DNA of 64,000 nt from Bedellia somnulentella (Eukaryota > Arthropoda > Insecta > Lepidoptera > Bedelliidae). Below the pieces are notes generated by a model that was not told where the DNA came from, searched no databases, and worked only from the letters and a program-made list of their open reading frames with translations. The stretch is from NCBI GenBank assembly GCA_963576735.1, contig OY755190.1, positions 5,759,695 to 5,823,694 on the forward strand, given 5' to 3'. Positions 23,640-34,800 of the stretch are shown one piece after another. A program made the translations under genes and the position numbers. The stretch's first letter is position 1, and each line of letters starts with the position of its first letter.

Positions 23640-25340
23640 AGGAAACACAATAAAAATCCAAATAAGAATTATGTTATGGTTATGATTGGAGCGAAACTCC
23701 ATTTACCCCACTTATCCATTACTTTGCATCATTTTTTTCGTTCAACTCCAAAACTTTTTGACCGATCATAATGGAGAAAGTTTTAACGGAGAGATAATTT
23801 GGAAAACTGATTGACTGATTAATAAACATTTAACAAACTTGTATGTAACACAAAATAATGTTAAAGTATGTAAACGGTTTGCTTCTTTAATGGCAGTGTG
23901 ATAGATTTCGATTTATGAAGATTTCAAATGGAATACAAATTTATTACCAGCCTATAAAAACATGAAATATTTTACTCTAATATCGAACGCACTCATGATT
24001 GAAAGCACAGGATTTTTGAGTTGTTGTTATGTAATTTTTAAGAGGTATTTATTATAATTAACTCTTGCAAAATACGAAACTTTGTAGGCGTATTCTCATT
24101 GATAGCTGTCACAGTCTCATCTTGTAAAGAACCAACAAAAATAACAATATGATTGCATTTTAAATTTAAAATTACATGCAGAAATATCTCAGTCCTTCAG
24201 AATGAAACTACATAGTAACCGATACACTCGTTAGTGTTACGTGTGCCATGGTCATGACCATAGCCAACAATTATCGAAATTACCAAGGTCAAGATGATGA
24301 TTGACGTGAGCTAAGGTTACGTCGATTCACACAATGACTGCACATAACACCGTTTGTACTACACTGTTATATCTCTAAGTTCGCTATTGGTGGGAATTGA
24401 GAGTTATTTGTATGAATGTTGTACGAAAATTACTATGGCTATATGTAAAAGAAATACGCTAAGACATTGTTGGTTGGTGCTTGGTTATATCTGCATGATT
24501 AAATGAGCATATTTATGATGTAAAGGGAATATCTATGGTTGTGAATATTTAGTTCAAAACTTGAAATTATGCGACGTGTGAATTAGCTTTTTTTATTCAG
24601 CGAAAGTAAAACAACTAAATGTAAACAACCCGTGAGTTAAGCTATTACATAAATAAATCGCCGGCCAAAAGCTTTTTCGGCTCCTACAGTAAGGTTTTGC
24701 ACTATTATCTATAAAAAAAAACAGTAAAGTTAGTAATAGATTCAACGAATACACTTGCAACTTTAGAAATAATAGCAAAGGTTATTTACCGAAGTACAAC
24801 TGAATACAGTAAGTAACTCCTTTACGGGATACTTTCCCATATATTCTTAGTAAATATCCCACTGAAATTTTTAATATTCTGATAGAAAGCAGGCCTACCG
24901 CCGCTTTCTACAAATACACTGTCACATTTCTTAACCGTGTGAGTTTTCTCACGACGCAATGTTTTCCATCCGACCTTGATGAAAAAACACACTTATGATT
25001 GAAAAAAGACACAAGCCTCTGTGGATAAGAGGCTACCAATTTTGTTGTTATATTCTTAATTTTACTCACGGCTATAGCCTAAAATTAGTAGCTGGTTTCC
25101 CGAAATTAAGTATTTCTTACACACTTCTTAATCGTATCAAATAAAAGAAAACTTACTTAATCCTATCATTTTCTTAAAGATCCTATATTTCAAACGAAAA
25201 ATAATAGTTGGTGCCACAATTTTCTCCATCAAATTAATAACTGAGCATCAAATTATCACTTTCGGTGGCCAAGTTATTAAGTTTGTTGCCAAGTTAGTTT
25301 TGTTTTGATGATGCCAAGTAGTTTTCAGTTTTAATATCTA
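23640..25340. other. No gene recognised
   Basis: AT-rich. A short reverse family B fragment lies near 24890-24985 (GCAGGCCTACCGCC, CACTGTCAC, GTGAGTTTTCTCACGA). I looked for BTB-domain exons of Ankfy1 on the + strand here and to the left and found none. Confidence 0.45.
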
Positions 25341-25345
25341 CAAAC

Positions 25346-25482
25346 ACATACCCAAGCTCTTCGTTCCTATTATGTGGGGCAGAGACTATCGTTTGCCACT
25401 TGGTACGATCCTGGCAAACCTCTCGAGCTTTATCCACACATCTTTTCTCTTTTATTCTTCAGACTACGGACGTCTGCCTTTT
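25346..25482 (+). repeat. SINE-like family C copy
   Basis: Contains TGTGGGGCAGAGACTATCG, TGGTACGATCCTGGCAAACC and TCTTTTATTCTTCAGACTAC, then CGGACGTCTGCC. It sits 125 bases left of the first recognised Ankfy1 exon. Confidence 0.7.
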
Positions 25483-25606
25483 TGAGCACATTCTCTTCGT
25501 TCTCTACTGACGTTACTATCCACATTTTTCACCAATTTTCTGGATCTATCCTCTAACTAGATGTTACGATACCCGAATGATATGATAAATGACGAACCCC
25601 TTTCAG

Positions 25607-25833
25607 CTGACGGACATAGTAAACGCGATGTCCCCCCGCGGCGAGCTGCCCCTAGAGCTAGCTCTCCGCGGCCGCAGCGCGTCCATCGCGACCACGCTGC
25701 TGCAGCACTGCGCGGACGCCAACGCGCGCGGGCCCCGCGGTCGCACGCTGCTGCAGCGCGCGATTGACGCACGCGATTCGTGCTCCGCTGCGTTTCTGGT
25801 GGAAAATGGGGCGGAGGTTAATCTTACTACCAA
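25607..25833 (+). CDS. Ankfy1: Ankfy1 exon A (ankyrin)
   Basis: Residues 1-75 of the partial product. The acceptor CCCCTTTCAG ends at 25606 and the donor GTGAGT begins at 25834, leaving phase 2. The peptide has GELPLELALRGRS, a VKH-like CADANARG turn and a FLVENGAEVN repeat end, in the same order as the family. It is strikingly GC-rich at third positions compared with exons B and C. The preceding exon was not found, so entry in phase 0 is inferred from the open frame. Confidence 0.88.
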
Positions 25834-28800
25834 GTGAGTATGCTTTATATAATTATGGACCAAACGGGAGGAGCAAGCCTAGAGGCGGTTGTTGGCGGCG
25901 CGGTTGGTTGGCGGTTTGAAGATTAAAGCAACTTTATTTTTCTGATTCTCAGTGCATTTAGTGACTCGGACTTTTCTGTATGGAGAAGAGAAAAACAAAG
26001 TTACTCTAATCAATCTAGACCCATTGTAAAAAATCTTGAGAATGATCTTTTGCTGATTGATGATTGATTGTATGATATTTTGGCTTAAACACTTTTTGTT
26101 ACAAGTGTTGTTACAAAAAAGCGACATGATAGTCCAGTGGGTAGAACACCCGCCCGAAAACAGAAGGGCGTGAGTTCCAATCCTGGGACGGGCCTACACC
26201 AATTTGTCTTTTCTAAAGTCATATGTGTGGTTAATTTATCATGGTTGCTAACGGTGAGGGAAAACATCGTGAGGAAACCCACATGGCTGAGTTGTACTTA
26301 GTCATGTGACAGTGTATTCGTTCAAAACGGCGATAGGCCTGCCCCCTATCACGTGAGTACACTGTCTAAGCAAAACGTGGGTACCTTCTCTGGAAACTAG
26401 ATGGCGCTTGCCATTTGAGTTCAGGAGTATTGGTACCTCTGCCAACCCCTTTGGGGATAAACGGCGTGAACGTTTATGTTATGTTTATGTTACAACCTGT
26501 ATAAGCGAGCTTATTTCCATTTCATGTTTTAGAGTTAATTTATCTGTTTTATAAATTGACATCTAAATAGAAATTGTATTATTTTTTATTTTTAAAAAGT
26601 CCGATACAAGTAGGTACAAGATTTTTTAACTAGGAATTTTTTCCTAAAAATATTCCGTAATATGGCTTTAATTTAAAACTTTCTCATACTAATAGATTTG
26701 AATATAAATCAGCCTAGATAATCTACACGTATTAGAAAACTCGACCGTACCAGAGAAACTAACGATAATTCCGTTGATAATTTCAGAGAAGAAGGCGACA
26801 CAGCTCTGCATCTCATAGCATCTCTGACCAGCAGCTCCTGTGACGAAGAGACAATGGAACAGATGATAGAAATCGCTGACACCATCATACAGAAAGGAGC
26901 TAACGTCAACAGGCAGAATCGGAAAGGATTGTATGTTGATTTGTGTTTCTTTAGTATGGGTATAGCCTTGTGCTTTTGTTGACATGATTTTCTTAACTAC
27001 TAGGATTTGAAAGAAACAACACCTACATATTATATAAATACGTGCACTAAAATTTTCTACTCAAATGGTAACCAATGTTGCGAGTATATGTTTTACTTGT
27101 ATTTACAAATCTCTCATGATTGCCGAACATACTAATCTTCTTATATTGGCTCTTTTGTCTTCTCAGTTCCGACTCCTACTTTTATTAAAATATTTAAGCA
27201 TAGTTTTAATTATTAAAGATAAGATACAATAATGATCTTATCTACATTTCCTTTGTTATATAAAATAGTTGTTTTAATGTATCTGTAAATATATTTCAGC
27301 ACACCACTCCACCAAGCAGTCATAGCAAGAAACCAAAGAATATTCGACCTACTACTACAACAGTCAAATCTAGATCCGAACCTACGTACCCTGACCGACG
27401 AACACCCCCCACTATACTACGCTTTAGTCGACGATCGTCGAGCGTCAATATCATCCAGTGAAACATTAGTAATGAATGGTTCTAACCCATTCGATACTCC
27501 GGTTACGAACAAAAATGTGTTTACTGAAGACCCAGTAGAAGGAAAGAGTGAATCTGTAGTGGAAAGAGGATTTGCGGCGAAGTTATTAGAGAAAGGATGT
27601 GAAGCGAACCCAATTTATTCGAATACGGGAGATAGTTTGCTTCATGTACTGGCGCAAGGATGGTTTGAGGTTTGTAGTATTATTATTTAAAAGTATAGAA
27701 CATTACATTTATTTTACCTCAGACATTAATTTTCATTTATGTTTTGTTAGCATTACTTGCTGTGAAGTGCGTCTAGTGCTCCGTGGTAATCTTTGATTTT
27801 TTTACTGCTTTCGATATTATTATAAGGTATAACATGCCGATAAGGATTCAGAGTAGCGCCAGAATTTTTTTCTTATGGCTAGAGGTAAAATAACTGTGAA
27901 CGGACTGTAGCTGAGCATTGTCGAGTTTTTTCTGTCCATTAGCACAACAAATGAACTGTTGTCAATGTATTATTCAAACAAACCTAATAAGTCTGTGATT
28001 TGTAATGTTATTTCTGATATTCAGGGCACCTACTTTTGGTGCAGACCCACGCACAGCAAGTGCTTAGATAACACAGGCCAATGTTGAGGCATACTTTTTA
28101 TATAATATCATGTGGAATTTATCATTGAAATCATTAAATTGTTGTTATAAACTTTGAGTAATAGATACATCTCGGCGATAAATCCCAAAAAGGGGTAGCC
28201 AAAGCTTTAGAATTGGAAATTTCCTTGCAATTTTTAGAAGTTGAATAGGGAAAAATGTTTAAGAAGAAGATGGTTGGTGATGTGTCTTTAGCCAAATCGC
28301 CCTACAAATACTTAATTAGCCTTAAAACCCTTAGTCGCCTCCTACGAACACCCACGGGAACAAATGAAGTAGTGCTATTCTAAGCCGACTCTACACAGCT
28401 CTATTTTCTATCTATACATATCTAGTCAATACTATATCAATGATAGGATGTCTTATTTCTTGGGATAAACATACATTAATATTGTTTCAATTAAAAACTA
28501 TCTCATTATTATCCAGGACTCAGCGATATTCCTATCGGGCCACGTTACCGACACCATAAACGCGGTGAACGAGGCCGGCGTGTCACCGTTACACGTGGCT
28601 GCCACGTACGGGCTGACACGTCTGGTCGCCGCTTTTAGTCTAAGCCGACTCTACACAACTTTATTTTTCTTTTACTCTCTCTCTCTTTATTATGATCATT
28701 TCTAGTATTGGTTTGTAGGGTCTCTTATTTCTTAGGATAGACATACGTGCGAAATACACTATAGCTATATTGCCACTATAGCTCAATTAGAAGAGCGACG

Positions 28801-31800
28801 GGGGCGTATACCCGAAGGTGGGTTCAATTCCGGTTAGTGTCGAAATTTTTCTTTCCTTTATTTATGAGACATTAATATTGTTTCAATATACCATCCAGGA
28901 CTCAGCGATATTCTTATCGGGCCACGTTACCGACACTATAAACACGATCAATGAGGCCGGCGTGTCACCTTTACACGTGGCTGCCACACACGGGCTGACA
29001 CGTCTGGTGGCTGCTTTGCTCGAACACGGCGCGAAACATGACCTGCTGACTGCGTATGGAGATCATAGTGATACGGTTTACAGGTGATTATTGTAGTCGT
29101 TAATTAAATATACTTACTAATATTATTAGTACAAAAGTCTGTCTGTATTTTTGTTAAAAATAATGCCTAAACTACGTAACTGGTTATCCAAAGTACCCCA
29201 ATTTGTCACAGAGGCGGTAGGGGAGCTTAGGGTTTCGTCTGGTTATCAATTTATTGCGGCAAATTTTTCAGATTTTTTGAGCTTATGTACAAATAGTGAA
29301 GCCAACAAGTAATCTTTAAAACTCGCAGGTGGCATCAATAATATATTATTTTTTTATAAAGCGTTGTATGGTTTAATTAATGTATATAAAAGTAATACTT
29401 CGGAAAGCTACAGGAAAACATGGTCGTCTATTCGTTTGGGGGAAGATACTACAGGAATTTATCATGAGGTGGGAACGGGTAGGTGTGAGTTATGCTAGTT
29501 CTATAACAGGAGCGAGGGAAAACTAAAAAGGGAACTTGATTTATCTTCAGTCAGGACTTATACTAGTTCTTTGCCAATTTTCCAAAGTTCTTATTACGAC
29601 CTAGATGACATGTGAAATTGCATTTTGACTGATTATCTCACTAAATACCCAAACTGACATACTCCATCTGGCGGTTTGAACACCGTCGCGCATTACTTCG
29701 TTGTATATAATGACCAAGTTTATATCATACAGTATCAAGGTTGCGATTCATACTGCTTTTATGTCTAAGTTTCTAGATTCTAGATCTAAGTTTATCTTCG
29801 ATCGCAATTTATGCTAGTTTTATGCCAATGGCCCTAGGGACTATTAGTATGGGCTTCATCGACTTTGCTGATGCTACCTTGTTTAGTTCATTTTAACCAA
29901 TTACCTATGGTCTAAAGTTCCGTTTTGATTATTTACTCGACCGACATACCGCGTTTTTTTTATTATCTTCCTAAATACCCAGACAATCTCCGCTGCACCT
30001 GGCCGTGCTATACAACCACGAGGGCGTGGTGGCGGCCATCTTGGAGCACCGTCGCGCGGCGCTGCGCTGTGACGTCACCGCCGCCGCCGCGCCGCCAGAT
30101 CTAGACCTCAGGAACTCGGAGGGAGATACGCCTTGCAGTCTGGCGCTTAGTGAAGGTATTAAGTAAAAAAATAGCTATTTTAATACAGTTGCTCAAAAAG
30201 TGGCGTATTGCAGGGACGTATATCGTTCGGGATGTGGGCTATTACACACTCGTGCTTTTTTTTGCCATTCCCGCACTAGTGCGTTTTCTTTCCCAACTGT
30301 CAAAATAATGTATATTATAAAGAAAACCAACCATGAAGTTTAAAAAAAACAAAATAGTTTTTATGTTACATGCAAATACGTAGATATATTTCTAAAACAA
30401 GCTACTAATTTCTTTTTAATATCAGATTGAATGATTTTATTGAATGAGTTAAGTTAGGTTTATTCCATGTCACTTAATTTTATTTTCATTTCATATCGAT
30501 AAAAAGATTCTACTGTAGACGGCTGTATGGGCATAGACTCCTTTATCCACCAGAATGGGTAAAAAAACAACTCTGCTTAAAGTCTACTTTCTCTATGGTA
30601 TACGGTTGCCGCCATTTTCCAGAAATTTTCATTGCAATTTTAGTTGTTTGTTGTGTTTTTATTATTTTATTAAATTGCTTTATTTTTTCGCAACTGTATT
30701 AAAAATAGTCGTTCAGTACACGTGCGGAACCGTCATTGCAACTCGTTCCGACTGTAAACCCTCGCCCTCGGCTCGGGTTGACATTTGTCGGAACTCTTTG
30801 CAATGACAGCCATTCCGCACTTGTAATGAAATATACTATTTTATCACATACCACATACACAGTTATAAAAATTAAGAAAATAGTTCAGCTTTTCCTATCA
30901 GCTGCTAATGGGAATCTCAAAATATGAAACTCCAGACCAGTGTTTTCATAGCTTAATAAAACAAACAGACAAAATTTGCATTTATTTAAAATTAATATTT
31001 TATTATTTCAAATCAAAACTCCAATTTTATTTTTATGTACATATAAAATTTTGGCACTCTCATGTCATCTATTAATTTACTCTTTTTTTTTAATTCCAGG
31101 CCACAAGCACCTCGTAGAAGCTCTAATAGAAGGCGGTGCAGACCCCAACGTCCGAAACGGGAAAGGTCTCACTCTGCTGCACCAAGCCATTGTGGAAGAA
31201 GACTCTCGTACTGCTATCTATTTGTTGGACCATGGAGCAGATATGAATGCACTGTAAGTTTTTATATCAATATGAATTTGGAAATCTTCGATTGTGTCGC
31301 AACTTGCAATAATAAACAGTCTCTGTCATATATATGTATGCCTTTTGATAGCGACATCATTGAAACTTGTGACATAATCAACGATCAGCACTAATAGCAT
31401 GAGGCTTGTGAGAGCGAGTATGTCACATGAGAAATCAGAAATTGACAGATTGCTCATACAAAATCTGTCAGTATCTCACTTCTCATATGACATACTCGCT
31501 CTCACACACCTCATGCTACGGGGGCAGATAGATTGGTAAAACGGGGGTAGAATATTTTCAACGGGAAATGTCTTATTCTGTTCCACCAACCCATTGTGGA
31601 GGAGGACTCTCGCACTGCTATCTATTTGTTGGAACATAGAGCCGATAGGAATGCATTGTAAGAATTTATATTAATACTCATTTTAGGATGTTCGATTGTA
31701 TCGCAAGTTGCAGGATTGCCGATGTGGAAGTCAGAAATTTTCTTGTATTCTACCAGCGGCTTCATTGAAATTTGTGACATAATCTTTTATTAGTCGATGT

Positions 31801-34800
31801 GTGGACTCTAAGCGTATAATGTTTATTATAGATGCTAACTGGCTGCCATATTAAATAGTCCTTCGAGCTGGATCTGAACCTGTGAAGCTATTATTAGTAA
31901 ATTTAGTACATAAAGTTTGGAGTATAATTTTGCAACGGTTGTGATATACTTATTCTTTGTATTTTACATTAACCACACTATTAACATAATATAATTCTTG
32001 ACAATAATTCAATTTATGAAAATATGAAACTTTCTGTTAAGCGTTTATTGTGACGTTACCACGTCGATTGTCTGCAAACCGGCTTTGCAGCCCATATTTT
32101 CATATTAACTAATTTGTTTATTTTCCAGCACGGAATCCGGTGAAAGTCCTCTACAATTAGCCATCCATTGCCGCCTAGGCCTGATCGTGGAGGCTCTATG
32201 TGTCCGAGGCGTAGATATGGCGAGACGGGACGTACATGGAATACCTCCGTTGTGGGCTGCCTTGGATTCTGATCAGGAGGAGGTCGCTAGTGTGAGTAAA
32301 TAAGATTATCATTCATCATATAGTTACTATATAGTTAGCTATTCATTGTCGCCTAGGTACTGGCATGGAAGTTTTATGTGTCCATGGAGTAGATATGGCG
32401 AGAAAGGATGTTCATGGAATTTCTCCTTTTTGGGATGCCTTGGATTCTGATCAGGAGGAGGTCGCTAGCGTGAGTAAATGGGATTATTATTTATCATATA
32501 GTAACTAACTAGACATATGTTTCTTAAAATGACACTGAGGTCTTTCAAACACTTGTTTGTATAAATTAATATTTATGGGTATGTGGTAGGATTATGGGTA
32601 TGGTATAGGTATGTGGATGCATGGGACTCAAGGGGAGCTCGCTAGTGAGATTAGCTTAAATATTTGTATGTGGTATGTGAATAGTGTTTTGTGAATAGGC
32701 ATGACCAATGATGGAGCGTCTTTTAGAAAAGGACTTCGAAAGTCGATGCGCAGGACAAGTCGTGACGAAAATTTTAGGGGGAGGCTTGTATCCAGCATCG
32801 GAAAATTTGCTGATAATGATGATGATAGTGGCAAGCTCGTATGCCACTATGAGAAACTAGAACAACATTAACACACAGATATAGCTCATAATTTAGGCTT
32901 GCTCGGTTTTATCGGTGTACATCATTTCAGTATTGAATACTATTTTTCAGATTCTTGTTCGAAATGGTGCGGATGCCGACTGCTGGGGTCCCGGCCCTGA
33001 CGGTTGCGAGCAAACACTACTTCATAAGTAAGTTTTAGTCTTGATTATTTATATAATTTTAATTGATCCGCAAAAAATACAAGCACGGATGTCTATTTAG
33101 ATCAAATAGGTGCTCAATTTTAAATCTTGTTGTTCATGAAAACCTCATGTGGGGATTATTACTAATGAATAAATAAAGGAAAGAAAAATTTCGACACAGG
33201 CGGGATTCGAACCCGCGACCTCGGGTATACGCCCCCGTCACTCTTGCCAATTAAGCTACCGTGATACTCTTTATGTTATATTAAAAGATGATTTATTTAC
33301 AATATCAATAAACCTGTGTTACAAAAAAATACAACTCACGGTCTTATCCAAATATCTAATTATTAACTACCAGCCAGACCTTTGTTATGTGGTCGCAAAA
33401 TGAGAACTAGTTAGTTGAATGCCTTTGTAGTCAGCCTTTCCATACTTTTGTCTTACAACTCTTGCCAATTGAGCTACCGTGTCAATTGGTAAGAGCGACG
33501 GGGGCGTATACCCGAGGTCGCGGGTTCGAATCCCGCCTGTGTCGAAATTTTTCTTTCCTTTATTTATTCTCATTTATTAGGTGCTCAATGTTGGCAGCCC
33601 ACATACCTGCATACTGACTTATCACCGCTTATAAAATTTAACGTGATGACATAGAGTCTTAATTGTATTTGATAGTTGTTGGTTTCTATTGACGAAAGAA
33701 TTGTTTAAATCGGTGAAATGGGTAAGTATGGAAACGCTGACTACAAAGGCATTCAACTAACTAGTTCTCAATTTGCGACCACATAACAAAGGTCTGGCTT
33801 GTAGTTAATAATTAGATATTTAGATAAGACCGTGAGTTGTATTTCTTTGTAACACAGGTTTATTGATATTGTAAATAAATCATCTTTTAATCCATACTAA
33901 TATTATAAATGGGAAAGTGAGTTTGTTTGTTTGTTTGTTCCGCTTTCACGCCGTAAATACTAAACCGATTGCTTTGAAATTTTTCAGACGTGTAGTTAGA
34001 AGTCTAAATTAAATGATAGGGTACTTTTTATCCCGGAAAAAATATGTTCCCACGGGAAATCAAAAATATGGTTTGCTTGCTGGATGCATTGGAGATGGCG
34101 CTGTGTATCGTTTAAAACATCGTAAAATATTGTAAACTAATATAAAAATCAAAATTTAGAAGCTTAATGGTACGGTAATGGATCCCCGAAAATAAGGAAC
34201 TCCCGGGGGATGATGTACTATTTTTTTATCGTATACATTTTTTTTACATCTACTTATATTGCAAACGAATATTAACATGTACATTTAGAAGCTAAATGAA
34301 ACGACGACGATTCCTTGAAACTAAGGAATCCGCAAGAGTTCTCATAGGAACATCAAAAAACCTTAACTCATATATGGCTCAAAATATTGCAGCGATTATT
34401 TTTATCATCGATGGAATTCACATCAGACACTTTGTTAATGTTCATTTTGGAAAGATGAAGGGGTTTTATCAATTTAAATGACACATTTGTTTATCAATAG
34501 TAAGACTAATATGAAATAAAGCGTAATAAAAATTTGACACCGCCCCGGTAACGTCTCCGTGGCGTAGCGGTATAACTAACTACTATGAATATTTAATTAG
34601 AACTATTATGAATCAATCGTCCCGGGTTCGTATCTCAGGTAATTCAAGCTTTTTGTAAAAAAATGTTTTGTTAGCTTAAAATAACACTATATATAATAAT
34701 AACAAGCACTATCCCTTCAATTTAGCGATTATTTTGGAAGGAGATCCACCACTAATCATCCCTACATTGCCGAGCAATTGCTGCAAGCTCTCCCACTATC

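Noticed and set aside
25557..25863. Several overlapping frames on both strands at exon A
   Set aside because: The GC-rich exon A opens all frames. Only the + frame beginning at 25607 continues in phase with exon B and matches Ankfy1.
33182..33570. Two sequences with perfect tRNA B boxes, possible tRNA genes
   Set aside because: They share a non-tRNA body (GTCGAAATTTTTCTTTCC) with copies at 28.8 and 62.2 kb and lack paired acceptor stems, so they are SINEs.
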